DNA from: Pseudomonadales bacterium
GTDB lineage: Bacteria; Pseudomonadota; Gammaproteobacteria; Pseudomonadales; Halieaceae
NCBI GenBank assembly: GCA_024234855.1
Contig: JACKNN010000002.1
Coordinates: forward strand, 248,001-312,000
Length of the DNA stretch: 64,000 nt
Direction of reading: 5' to 3'
The position numbers and the translations under genes were made by a program. Position 1 is the stretch's first letter; every line of letters starts with the position of its first letter. The notes beneath the pieces were generated by a model, which was given only the letters and a program-made list of their open reading frames with translations, was not told the DNA's origin and ran no database searches. Shown in pieces: positions 43,843-51,901 of this stretch.

Positions 43843-45573
43843 ATGTTGGATCAATTGTTGATCGCCAGCCTGTTTTTTGCGCTGGTGATCAGCCTCATTA
43901 TTACCTCCTGGCCGGCCGTATGGGTGTTTGCGTCGGCGATGCTTGCGGCCTATTTTCTCGACCTGGTCGATACCACTGAACTGCTGGCCAAAGCCACCAA
44001 CTCGGGCCTCATCACCCTTATCCTGTTACTACTGGTCTCCATCGGCCTGGAAAAGCTGTCCTGGCTCACCCGGCTGTCGGGCAAGCTCATATCACCCGGT
44101 TACGCTATCAGCCTGCTGCGCATGGGCTTCTTCACCGCGCTGTTTTCAGCTTTCGTCAACAACACCGCGGTGGTTGCCACCCTGGCACATACGGTGCGCA
44201 ATAACCGCCACCACCCGGGCTCCAAGCTGCTGTTGCCGCTGTCCTACGCCGCCATTCTGGGCGGCACGGTGACGCTGATCGGTACCTCGACCAACCTGAT
44301 CGTCAGCAGTTTCCTCGAGGATGCCACCGGACAGGGCCTGGCGTTTGGTGACTTCCTGTGGATCGGTTTGGCCGTTACGGTGGTGGGCCTGTTGGTCATC
44401 CTGGCCAGTTCGGGCCTGTTGCCCGCCGGGGAGACCGAACAGATCGATATCAACGAGTACCTGATCGAGGTAGAAGTCGACGCCGACTCGGGACTGGTAG
44501 GCAGGAGTATCCTGGAAAACCGACTGCGCGAGTTGGAGGACCTGTTCCTGGTGGAAATCGTGCGCGGCGCCCACCTGATCTCGCCGGTGGCGCCACAGGA
44601 ATACATCGAGGCGGGCGACAAACTGATCTTTTCCGGTGATATCAAGCGGGTGAACGCCCTGGAGGCGTTCGACGGCCTGCGCCTGTTCGCGGTCGAGGAG
44701 GGGCTGCTGCGGACCAACATGATGGAAGTCATCGTCATGCCCGGAGCGACGATCGAAGGCAAGACGGTCAAGGACAGCGGGTTTCGCTCCCTGTTTGACG
44801 CCGCGGTGGTCGGCATGCGTAGGGGCGGCAAACGCCTGTCGGGCAAGCTTGGCAATATCACCATAGCGGCCGGTGACAACATGATGCTGGCCGTTGGGCC
44901 GGATTTTAACGAGCGCAAAAACCTCGACAAGAACTTCCTGGTCATCAATGACTCGGTCGGCGAAATCAAAACCACCTCCTTCCAGGACTACTTCATCACC
45001 AGCGTACTGATGCTGGTAATCGGGCTGGCCTCGGTGGATTACATACCGCTTATCAAGGGGGTGAGCTTCCTGCTGGTTTGCATGCTCGCACTCGGCGTGG
45101 TGAAGGGCTCGGAGTTGCGGCGCCGTTTTCCGTTCGAACTGTGGATTATCATCGCCTCTGCGCTCACGCTTTCCCAGGCGCTCACCAACTCCGGCCTGGT
45201 TGCGTTACTGGCCGATGTGCTGCACGACAACCTGGAGCAACTCGGGCCGTACGCCGCGCTGGTCGGTATTTACTTCGGCACGCTGCTATTGACGGAGGTG
45301 ATGACGAACAATGCCGCGGCGGCACTGAGTTTCCCGATTGCCTTTGGCCTGGCCGAGAGCTACGGGGTCAGCCACATGCCATTTATCATGACCGTGGCCT
45401 ATGGTGCCAGCGCCAGCTTTCTCACGCCATACGGTTACAATACCAACCTGATGGTACAGAACCTCGGCGGGTATCAACTGCGGGATTATTTTCGGGTCGG
45501 ATTGCCCCTGTCCATCGCTTACTCGGCCATCGTGATTTTCATGGTTCCCCGGGTTTTTCCGTTCCAGTTGTAA
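43843..45573 (+). CDS. SLC13/DASS-family permease with two cytosolic TrkA-C (RCK-C) domains
   Basis: The 576-residue transporter has N-terminal helices (to about residue 195). They include FVNNTAVVATLAHTVRNN and GGTVTLIGTSTNLIVSSFLED, the first repeat of the anion/Na symporter fold with its SNT-like substrate loop. Two TrkA-C domains follow in the cytosol (about residues 205-370; LRELEDLFLVEIVRGAHLISP and IVMPGATIEGKTVKDSGFR). A second helical half has MTNNAAAALSFPIAFGLAESYG and FLTPYGYNTNLMV. Proteins of this layout carry sulfate, dicarboxylates or other anions; the substrate is not predictable here. It stands alone and is convergent with the GspG-like lipoprotein gene. Confidence 0.9.
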   Translation: MLDQLLIASLFFALVISLIITSWPAVWVFASAMLAAYFLDLVDTTELLAKATNSGLITLILLLLVSIGLEKLSWLTRLSGKLISPGYAISLLRMGFFTALFSAFVNNTAVVATLAHTVRNNRHHPGSKLLLPLSYAAILGGTVTLIGTSTNLIVSSFLEDATGQGLAFGDFLWIGLAVTVVGLLVILASSGLLPAGETEQIDINEYLIEVEVDADSGLVGRSILENRLRELEDLFLVEIVRGAHLISPVAPQEYIEAGDKLIFSGDIKRVNALEAFDGLRLFAVEEGLLRTNMMEVIVMPGATIEGKTVKDSGFRSLFDAAVVGMRRGGKRLSGKLGNITIAAGDNMMLAVGPDFNERKNLDKNFLVINDSVGEIKTTSFQDYFITSVLMLVIGLASVDYIPLIKGVSFLLVCMLALGVVKGSELRRRFPFELWIIIASALTLSQALTNSGLVALLADVLHDNLEQLGPYAALVGIYFGTLLLTEVMTNNAAAALSFPIAFGLAESYGVSHMPFIMTVAYGASASFLTPYGYNTNLMVQNLGGYQLRDYFRVGLPLSIAYSAIVIFMVPRVFPFQL

Positions 45574-45655
45574 GCCCCGCCGTAGCAGGATGCCCGGGCT
45601 GGAGCGGCCACGTAACACTGCCAGTGGTGGCATCCGCCCGGGGACAGTGCGGGGC
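45574..45655. terminator. Large imperfect hairpin between convergent genes
   Basis: GCCCCGC (45574-45580) pairs with GCGGGGC (45649-45655). Inside it GGATGCC (45588-45594) pairs with GGCATCC (45629-45635), and CACTG (45616-45620) pairs with CAGTG (45622-45626). The nested arms lie exactly between the SLC13 stop and the stop of the minus-strand lipoprotein gene, suggesting a bidirectional transcription stop. There is no T-run, so an ordinary intrinsic terminator is not proven. Confidence 0.4.
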
Positions 45656-45658
45656 GCA

Positions 45659-46339
45659 TCAGGGGTCGATCTGATCGAGGTACTTCAGGTGCTCTGTGCT
45701 GACATCGGCATTGACGCCTTCACCGCCCGGCGCGCCATCGGCTCCAAGGGTATAGAAGCGATATTCCTGGGCGACACCGGCCAGACCGGAGCGTTCGTAT
45801 AAATAGGGGCGCCCCCAGGGGTCCTGGGGTACGGCAGCCAGGTAACCGCCCGCCCGGAAATTCGCGGGGACCAGGGGGATCGTGGTAGCGGATACCAGCG
45901 CCGCCAGGCCCTGCGCCGTGGAAGGCAGGTAGAGATTATCGGCCAGGTACAGGTCCAGGGCTTCCTGCACGAGCTTCATGTCGGCTCGAATCCGGCGCAA
46001 TTGCGTGTTCGTACTATCCAGCGGTCCTATGCCGAGGTTGGCAGCCAGGGCGCCCGCCTGGTCTTCGCTGCAGAAGATCGCCGAGTCAGTAGGCGAGGGA
46101 TTCACTTTCGCCATATCGCCCCAGACGATGAACTGGCGGGAGCGGCTGTTGCCGCGCATCGGGTCAGATTGCCGGAATTCGCCGCACACGACCCCGCCCG
46201 GGTACTCCACCAGCTGCTGGAACTCCACGTATTTTCTTTCCACCAGGTGCGACTTGAGCACCTCCTGTGCCTCTTCCATGCGGTCGGCGCAGCCGTAAAG
46301 CAGTAGTGTGGTGGTGAGCAGCAGAGCCGGTTTTAACAA
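45659..46339 (-). CDS. Predicted lipoprotein with C-terminal GspG-like pseudopilin domain
   Basis: The 226-residue protein starts at TTG 46339, eight bases after a strong GGAGG. An N-terminal hydrophobic stretch ends in LLLYGC (Cys17), an acceptable lipobox. The middle part (residues 20-110) has Cys52 and Cys90, which may form a disulfide, and matches nothing I know. Residues about 115-210 carry the globular domain of the major pseudopilin GspG: IRADMKLVQEALDLYLADN, LPSTAQGLAALV, GGYLAAVPQDPWGRPYLYE and the calcium-loop end YTLGADGAPGGEGVNADV. The GspG N-terminal helix and prepilin-peptidase site are absent, so it cannot assemble like a pilin. No type II secretion gene is near. It is probably periplasmic and anchored to a membrane. 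Confidence 0.8.
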   Translation of the reverse strand: MLKPALLLTTTLLLYGCADRMEEAQEVLKSHLVERKYVEFQQLVEYPGGVVCGEFRQSDPMRGNSRSRQFIVWGDMAKVNPSPTDSAIFCSEDQAGALAANLGIGPLDSTNTQLRRIRADMKLVQEALDLYLADNLYLPSTAQGLAALVSATTIPLVPANFRAGGYLAAVPQDPWGRPYLYERSGLAGVAQEYRFYTLGADGAPGGEGVNADVSTEHLKYLDQIDP

Positions 46340-46389
46340 CAGTATGTCCTCCGGGAATGATCCTGGCCGCACCCCGAGAGGGCGGCACG

Positions 46390-47901
46390 CTATTTTTTGG
46401 GGGTAGAGAGCTTGGGTCTGGACCGCGCTTTACCGGTTGTTTTCGCTGCCGCGTCGCGCTTTACGGCACTTCTGGCCGCTGGCTTGCGCCGGCGCAGCCC
46501 GGCGGCATCTTCCAGTTCGACCAGGGACTCCTCCATATAGTCGATCAGCCGCTGCAGGTGAGGCACCGATTTGCGGCAGGCGACTATACCAAAGTCGAGA
46601 TTTTCATTATTGCTCACCAGGGTGAAATTGACCGCGCTGCCGTCCATGGGGATAGAGACCGGATACATGCCGTCGAGGCGCGCGCCATTCCAGTAACGCT
46701 TTTCCCGCGGTCCCGGCACGTTCGAGATTACCGTGCTGAAGGCGGGGAAGCGGCTGGCGAGGCCAGTGAGCTGGGTCAGCAGCAATGGCGCCTGGCTGAT
46801 CGCGGTATAGGCCTGTATTTCACCGGCGGACAATTGCTGCAATTGCGCCTTGGCGGCATCCATCGAGTCCTTGATTGTGCGAAAGCGTTTGGCGGGGTCC
46901 CGGACATTGGTGGCGAGGTCGGCGATCACCATCCCCACCGCATTGGCCGAGTCCATATCGCCGGCCGCGCGCACCGATACCGGCGCCATGGCCTTGAGGG
47001 AGATTTTGGGCAAGTCGCGTTGTTCCTGCAGGTGTTTGCGCAGGGCGCCGGCACACATGGCCATCACCGCGTCATTGAGGGTGCCGTCATAGGCGCGGCC
47101 CATGGCGCGCACCCGTTCAAACGGCCAGGACTGGGCGACAAAGCGCCGTGCTCCGGTGATCTCGGTGCTGACGGCCGATTTGGGAATCTTGTGGAAGGGC
47201 ACGGCCATGGTGGTATTGCGGCCCAGCCAGACGTTGGCGGAATCGCGCAGCGCCTTCGCCACGTTGACAGTGCCGCCCAGCTGGTTCTTGAGCACGTCCA
47301 TCACCGCCCTGACCTCGGACTCTTTCGGCTTGGCCCGCTGGGGATTGGTCCCGGCCAGTTGCTGCTTGTACACTTCATACGCCTCGCGCGAGAAGGGTGA
47401 AACTTTCACCTTGCTGCGGGCGTTGGTGGAGTACATGCTGCTCATCAGGTGCATGGCCCCGACGCCGTCGATGGCGCAGTGATGGGCCTTGAAATACGTG
47501 GCAAACTGCCGGTTGGGCAGGCCTTCTATCAGGTGCATTTCCCATAGCGGGCGCGATCGGTCCAGCAGCGTGCTGTGGAGCCGGGAAACCAGTGCGAACA
47601 GTTCGCGGTACCGGCCGGGCCGGGGCAGGGCGGAATGGCGCACATGGTATTCCATGTCGAGTTCTTCCTCCTCCTCCCAGAAAATATTGCCGGCCACCCC
47701 CAGCGGGCCCATTTTCAGCTTTTCGCCGAAAGGGCGCCGGAGTTCGCCGTCGTAGCGCAAAATTTCACCCAGATTCGCCAGGAAGGTGGTGTCGTCCACA
47801 TCCCTGGGCAGGGTAAACAGGTTGAGTCCCCCCACATGCATGGGCGTGCGGCGCGATTCGGACAGCAGGAAGAAGGCATCGGTAATCGGCATTCTGCGCA
47901 T
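46390..47901 (-). CDS. Wax ester synthase / acyl-CoA:diacylglycerol acyltransferase (WS/DGAT)
   Basis: The 503-residue protein carries the family active-site motif HHCAIDGVGAMH (HHxxxDG at residues 140-146). The N-terminal start is MPITDAFFLLSESRRTPMHVGGL. The later FSTVISNVPGPREKRYWNGARLDGMYP (the NVPGP region) is also diagnostic. It esterifies acyl-CoA to fatty alcohols or diacylglycerol, making storage wax esters or triacylglycerol. The C terminus is a Lys/Arg/Ala-rich tail of about 30 residues (RRRKPAARSAVKRDAAAKT), longer than I expect for the family and possibly membrane- or nucleic-acid-binding. It fits with the DUF3336 lipase and beta-oxidation genes as a storage-lipid cycle. Confidence 0.93.
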   Translation of the reverse strand: MRRMPITDAFFLLSESRRTPMHVGGLNLFTLPRDVDDTTFLANLGEILRYDGELRRPFGEKLKMGPLGVAGNIFWEEEEELDMEYHVRHSALPRPGRYRELFALVSRLHSTLLDRSRPLWEMHLIEGLPNRQFATYFKAHHCAIDGVGAMHLMSSMYSTNARSKVKVSPFSREAYEVYKQQLAGTNPQRAKPKESEVRAVMDVLKNQLGGTVNVAKALRDSANVWLGRNTTMAVPFHKIPKSAVSTEITGARRFVAQSWPFERVRAMGRAYDGTLNDAVMAMCAGALRKHLQEQRDLPKISLKAMAPVSVRAAGDMDSANAVGMVIADLATNVRDPAKRFRTIKDSMDAAKAQLQQLSAGEIQAYTAISQAPLLLTQLTGLASRFPAFSTVISNVPGPREKRYWNGARLDGMYPVSIPMDGSAVNFTLVSNNENLDFGIVACRKSVPHLQRLIDYMEESLVELEDAAGLRRRKPAARSAVKRDAAAKTTGKARSRPKLSTPKK

Positions 47902-48012
47902 GGATTCGACTCCTGGAATTATTGAAATACGAGAGCGCGTCTGGCGGCTAGAATAGACTATTCATATGGGCGAGTGAAATAGTTCCGCCGCAGGCCTTGC
48001 CGGCATGACTAT

Positions 48013-48186
48013 ATGTGCCGCCCGCAAATACGGCGCGGCGGCATCGCCCTGCCCGTGGTATGCGACGTCAAGGCGCCCGACTCGCTGGCGCAGTGCGTTG
48101 CCGCGGTCGTGGACCATTTTGGCGGACTCAATATCCTGGCCAATACTGCCCGGGAGGTGCCGCTGGCCGCTATTCGCGGCGCCAGG
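48013..48186 (+). pseudogene. Remnant of a short-chain dehydrogenase gene
   Basis: In this frame the DNA reads GGIALPVVCDVKAPDSLAQC, then VAAVVDHFGGLNILANTARE. This is recognisably the middle of an SDR, from the strand before the adenine-binding Asp (CDV) to the NNAG motif (here NTAR). The Rossmann glycine motif upstream and the catalytic S-Y-K part downstream are missing: the frame degenerates before 48013 and after about 48186, with a stop at 48253-48255. A 45-residue central fragment with neither end is best explained as a decayed or deleted gene. The resemblance is by eye only. Confidence 0.5.
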
Positions 48187-48265
48187 GCGTGTTTTGCGCC
48201 GCCCCGACTTGCGCCGGGCCGGCAACAGCCCTCGAAATTTGTTTCAAATCAATAGCGCCGGCTTA

Positions 48266-48293
48266 TTGTTCAGTTATATTTAAGTGGTATTAT
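48266..48293 (+). promoter_or_regulatory. Candidate promoter in the AT-rich part of the intergenic region
   Basis: TTGTTC (48266-48271) and TATTAT (48288-48293) are 16 bases apart, in an AT-rich patch unlike the flanks. A start near 48300 would put AAGGA (48309-48313) and GTG (48320) at ordinary distances for a short coding sequence. Confidence 0.4.
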
Positions 48294-48319
48294 GTCGTCA
48301 TAACTAATAAGGATCTTGC

Positions 48320-48496
48320 GTGGTATCCACCCGTTTCAGGAACACACGGCAAACCGCCAGACACCTACCCGGCCCCGTCCCGTTGATACGGCTGGCGGCC
48401 GTGTGCCTGCGGCGGAGTCGGGCCCCGGGCGGTGGCAATCCGCTTGCGGGGCTGTCGCGCTACAAAATCTTTGGTAAGAGTTGGCTAAATGTTTAA
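48320..48496 (+). CDS. Candidate 58-aa Arg-rich small ORF
   Basis: A GTG with AAGGA six bases before it opens a 58-codon frame, starting MVSTRFRNTRQTARHLPGPV and ending ISG-like basic sequence with YKIFGKSWLNV. A plausible promoter (48266-48293) lies just upstream. The product is rich in Arg, Gly and Pro and resembles nothing I know. The same composition could arise by chance in GC-rich DNA, so the support is only the signal arrangement of promoter, ribosome site and start. The alternative is that the transcript is a leader or small RNA. Confidence 0.3.
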   Translation: MVSTRFRNTRQTARHLPGPVPLIRLAAVCLRRSRAPGGGNPLAGLSRYKIFGKSWLNV

Positions 48497-48600
48497 ATTG
48501 CGTGGCTAATTGCGGCAATGGTAATTATCTTGTGCCGAAGATGGAAATCGTGATCGCGGCGGCGGGAGTGGCCGCAGGGATGACGGCGGCGGTTGCTCGC

Positions 48601-48628
48601 CTGACAATATTTTTAACCTAACTATACT
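48601..48628 (+). promoter_or_regulatory. Sigma-70-like promoter of the DUF1302 operon
   Basis: CTGACA (48601-48606) and TATACT (48623-48628), 16 bases apart, match the consensus at ten of twelve positions. A start near 48635 leaves a short leader with GAGGGAAAG before ATG 48652. This is the best promoter seen in the window and would drive the DUF1302-DUF1329-YCF48-MMPL set. Confidence 0.6.
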
Positions 48629-48651
48629 AAAACGCTCAGAGGGAAAGTCTC

Positions 48652-50388
48652 ATGAAGAAAAAAGCGCTCGCATTGTCCGTTCTTGCCGCTGTCAGCTCGC
48701 AGGCCGGCGCCTTCCAGTTTGACACCGGAGAGGACTGGAATATCCGGTGGGACAACACCCTGAAGGGCAACGCGGCCACCCGCGTGGACCAGGCCAAGGC
48801 CCGGGTCGTCGATCCGGCCGAGTTTGGCAACGCCCGCCTGTTCGATGACGCCGACTATTCGGTCAACCGCAAGAACGGCGGTTTCTCCAGCGCCCGTTTC
48901 GACATCCTCACGGAGATGGATGTGATCTGGCGCCAGGACTTCGGCTTCCGGGTCAGCGCCGCCGGCTGGTACGACGCCGTCTACGAAAACAGCGACAACC
49001 CCAAGAAGGGTGTACTGCCCACCACCGGCCTGCCCTACGACTACTCCTGGGCCGGCCTCAGCTACAAGCCGGGCGAGTACAGCAATAAAGCTGAAGACCT
49101 GAGCTATGTCGGCGGCGAGCTGCTGGACGCCTTCGTGTTCGGCAACTGGAATATCGGTGACACGGCGCTGGGCGTGAGGGCCGGCCGTCACACTATCTAC
49201 TGGGGCCAGAGCCTGTTCGGCACCGGCGCCGTGACCGGTATCGCCGGCTCCATGGCGGCGGTTGACCAGAGCAAGGCGCTGTCGGTACCCGGTACCGAGG
49301 TGCGGGAGATCTTCCTGCCCTCCACCAAGATCTCTACGGTATTCCAGCTCACTGACAACCTGTCGTTGAGCGGCTATTACGAATTTGAACACCTGGTTCA
49401 CCGTTTTCCTGCAACAGGCACCTTCTGGAGCCCGTCCGAGGTACTTACCGAGGATACCCAGTTTGCGACGCTTGTCGCGGGTACCGCGACCACCCCCAGG
49501 GTCGGTTTCAAGACGCTTGACGACAAGATCCAGGATTCCGGCGAGTTCGGCTTTAACCTGGGCTATACCATCGATGCCCTGGCTCTCGAAACCCAGTGGG
49601 TCTACATCAGGGGCTCCGACCGCCTGTTGAGCGGCGTCTACGGCTCCAGCGGCGGCGTCGACCCGGACAAGGTGGCCCAGTGGTTGAAGCCCTGGGACGA
49701 GGGTGGCGCCAACGCCCGCGTCATCGGCCAGTGGGGCTGGGTGTACAAGAAAGATATCGAGACCTACGGCCTGTCCCTGTCCAAGGAGATGTTCGACATC
49801 AGCTTCGGCGCGGACATCGTCTACCGCAAGGATACCGGCCTGAACCCCGAATTCCTGCCCTCCTTTATCGGCCGCCCGGCGGGCACGACGCCGGCTGATT
49901 ATTCGCCCGATCCCGATGACTTCCCCGGCCCGACCGGCGATGTCTGGGGCGTGGTGGTCAACGGCATCGGCTTCCTCAACGGCGACTGGGGCCTGTGGGA
50001 CGGCGGCAGCTGGGCGGTGGAGTTAACCTCCAGCTGGCTGGATGACTTTGTCGATAACGAAGAGTACGCCAAGGCCCAGATCAGAAAGAACCGTGTCACC
50101 ACCCAGATCGGCGCCAGCTTCAAGCCGACCTGGTTCCAGGTGTTCCCGGGCTGGGATCTGTCGCTGCCGATGGCGGTGTCCTACGGCATAGACGGTGAGC
50201 AACCCCCCCAGACTTCTGTCAACCAGGAAGAGTTGGGCAATGCCGCCGTGGGCGTCGAGTTCCAGATCAAGGAGACGTGGAACCTGACCGCACGGTACAG
50301 CGCCTACTTCGGCCCGGTGGCCAATGGTCTTGCCGGTGGCCTGGTGGATCGCGATACCGTCTCGGTAACCCTGAAGAGGACATTCTAA
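48652..50388 (+). CDS. DUF1302 family outer-membrane protein
   Basis: The 578-residue protein has a signal peptide (KKALALSVLAAVSSQAGA), then QFDTGEDWNIRWDNTLKGN, the typical beginning of DUF1302 proteins. It is rich in aromatic-terminated beta-strands and ends in a C-terminal phenylalanine (TVSVTLKRTF), consistent with a beta-barrel of porin size inserted by BAM. Family members are nearly always found next to DUF1329 genes, as here, and often with MMPL/RND permeases. Proposed roles include outer-membrane passage or assembly for hydrophobic compounds; none is proven to my knowledge. It is the first gene behind the promoter at 48601-48628. Confidence 0.9.
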   Translation: MKKKALALSVLAAVSSQAGAFQFDTGEDWNIRWDNTLKGNAATRVDQAKARVVDPAEFGNARLFDDADYSVNRKNGGFSSARFDILTEMDVIWRQDFGFRVSAAGWYDAVYENSDNPKKGVLPTTGLPYDYSWAGLSYKPGEYSNKAEDLSYVGGELLDAFVFGNWNIGDTALGVRAGRHTIYWGQSLFGTGAVTGIAGSMAAVDQSKALSVPGTEVREIFLPSTKISTVFQLTDNLSLSGYYEFEHLVHRFPATGTFWSPSEVLTEDTQFATLVAGTATTPRVGFKTLDDKIQDSGEFGFNLGYTIDALALETQWVYIRGSDRLLSGVYGSSGGVDPDKVAQWLKPWDEGGANARVIGQWGWVYKKDIETYGLSLSKEMFDISFGADIVYRKDTGLNPEFLPSFIGRPAGTTPADYSPDPDDFPGPTGDVWGVVVNGIGFLNGDWGLWDGGSWAVELTSSWLDDFVDNEEYAKAQIRKNRVTTQIGASFKPTWFQVFPGWDLSLPMAVSYGIDGEQPPQTSVNQEELGNAAVGVEFQIKETWNLTARYSAYFGPVANGLAGGLVDRDTVSVTLKRTF

Positions 50389-50453
50389 AGGATAGTACCT
50401 GATCGCCAGCGCGATCTGTGATGTCCGGTTAAAATGCAGTGGAGGTAGAGTAG

Positions 50454-51821
50454 ATGTTATCCGGAAAGCTCAAATTGGCGATATTGTGTACTTCGCTCGT
50501 TGCGGGCCCGGCCCTGGCGGGAGTTACTCCCGACCAGGCCGCCAGGCTGGGTAAGGAACTCACCCCGACCGGGGCTGAAATGGCGGGAAATGCCGACGGC
50601 AGTATCCCGCCGTGGAACCCCAAGGGGCCTCCCATCCCCGCTGATTTTGTTCCCGGCTCCGACGACTACAAGGATCCCTACAAGGGCGAGAAGCCCTTGT
50701 TCACCATCGATAACACCAACTGGCAGCAGTACGCCGACAACCTGACCGAGGGCACCAAGGCCATCATGGCCAAATTGGGCCCGGATGGTTTCCGTCTCAA
50801 CGTCTACCCTTCAAAGCGCGATTTCGTCTACCCCGATTGGGTGGTCGCCAACACGATCAAGAATGCCACCGGGGCCAGCATGACCGAAGACGGCCAGAAA
50901 CTGGTGGGCAACCTGCCCGGCGTGCCGTTTCCTATTCCCCAGTCCGGTATGGAGGTCATGTGGAATCACATGATCCGCTACCAGGAAGATTATTCCGCCG
51001 ATTACGACGTATACTACGTCAGCAGTGACGGCAAGCCGATCCTGTCCACGACCGGTTTTATCACCAACGTCTACACCATTTTCAAGGAGCAGTACCGGGA
51101 CAAGGAGGTCGGTGATACGCCCTGGGTAATGCTGCGCATCAATTACAATGCACCGGCCCGCCGGGCCGGTGAAATCCTGCTGGTCCACGAACCGGGTGCG
51201 GACTACACCCAGGGCAAGGGGCGCTCCGCGTGGCAGTACCTGACCGGCCAGCGCCGCGTACGACTGGCGCCGGCGGTGTCCTTTGATACACCCAATCCCG
51301 GGGTGGCGGGCACGTCGACTTACGACGATTCCTATATTTACAATGGCTCCCTCGAGCGCTTCAACTGGACCCTGCTGGGCAAGCAGGAGATGTTTATTCC
51401 CAATGGCGACTACGACTTCATCTTCCAGACGGCCATCACCGATATGCTCGGTCCGAAGATGCTCGACCCGGAAAAAATCCGCTGGGAAAAACACCGGGTA
51501 TGGGTGGTCGAGGCTAATCTGAAAGAAGGTATGCGCCACCTGTACAGAAAGCGCCGCTACTACATAGACGAGGATACCTGGCACGCCATGACCAATGAAA
51601 ACTATGATGGTCGTGATAAGCTCTGGCGGGTGCAGTACGCTTATGGTGCCAACCTGTATGACGTCAAGAGCTACTTCGCTGCCCCCTACGGTGCCTATGA
51701 CCTGTTACAGGGCATCTACAACCTGAACGGCAAACCGATTCCCGGCAAGTACCGCAACGGGGTGACGCAGGACGACAAGTATTTTACGCCCAAGGGCATG
51801 TCTCGATCAGGAGTGCGTTAA
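50454..51821 (+). CDS. DUF1329 family periplasmic protein (LolB-like fold family)
   Basis: The 455-residue protein has a signal peptide (LKLAILCTSLVAGPALAG) and the family opening VTPDQAARLGKELTPTGAEMAGNADGSIPPW (residues about 24-54). The middle carries YTQGKGRSAWQYLTGQRRVRLAPAV and YDDSYIYNGSLERFNW, and the end DDKYFTPKGMSRSGVR. The C-terminal part of the family is predicted to have a LolA/LolB-like lipid-carrying fold, which suits a periplasmic shuttle between an inner-membrane pump and an outer-membrane pore. TGGAGGTAGAGTAG before the ATG is a strong ribosome site. It is followed by a putative terminator/attenuator (51840-51867). Confidence 0.9.
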   Translation: MLSGKLKLAILCTSLVAGPALAGVTPDQAARLGKELTPTGAEMAGNADGSIPPWNPKGPPIPADFVPGSDDYKDPYKGEKPLFTIDNTNWQQYADNLTEGTKAIMAKLGPDGFRLNVYPSKRDFVYPDWVVANTIKNATGASMTEDGQKLVGNLPGVPFPIPQSGMEVMWNHMIRYQEDYSADYDVYYVSSDGKPILSTTGFITNVYTIFKEQYRDKEVGDTPWVMLRINYNAPARRAGEILLVHEPGADYTQGKGRSAWQYLTGQRRVRLAPAVSFDTPNPGVAGTSTYDDSYIYNGSLERFNWTLLGKQEMFIPNGDYDFIFQTAITDMLGPKMLDPEKIRWEKHRVWVVEANLKEGMRHLYRKRRYYIDEDTWHAMTNENYDGRDKLWRVQYAYGANLYDVKSYFAAPYGAYDLLQGIYNLNGKPIPGKYRNGVTQDDKYFTPKGMSRSGVR

Positions 51822-51839
51822 ATCCCGGTTGCTTTGACC

Positions 51840-51867
51840 GGGCGTCGCCCAGGGTGGCGCCCTTTTT
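51840..51867 (+). terminator. Putative intrinsic terminator or attenuator inside the DUF1302 operon
   Basis: GGGCGTCG (51840-51847) pairs with TGGCGCCC (51855-51862), an 8-base stem with two G-T wobbles and a 7-base loop, followed directly by TTTTT. It lies 18 bases after the DUF1329 stop and 39 before the YCF48-like start, where it could lower expression of the two downstream genes. Confidence 0.6.
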
Positions 51868-51901
51868 GCTTACATTAAAATAAACAAGCGGAAGCAGTAA
51901 C

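Larger units (their letters stand above)
47902..48651. other. 750-bp low-density intergenic region
   Basis: This is the longest stretch without a confident gene. It holds an SDR-like remnant (48013-48186), an AT-rich patch at 48240-48310 with a plausible promoter, a candidate 58-codon ORF (48320-48496) and the DUF1302 promoter (48601-48628). Base composition drops locally to AT-rich around 48240-48310 and 48605-48635, unlike the flanking genes. No tRNA, terminator or insertion-sequence end was seen. Confidence 0.7.

Noticed and set aside
46357..47400. A 347-codon plus-strand frame rich in His and Gly.
   Set aside because: It is antisense to the WS/DGAT gene, which has its full active-site motif.
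48541..48621. A 26-codon hydrophobic frame (MEIVIAAAGVAAGMTAAVAR...) just before the DUF1302 promoter.
   Set aside because: No real ribosome site, and its end overlaps the promoter at 48601-48628; low-complexity Ala/Gly coding is expected by chance here.
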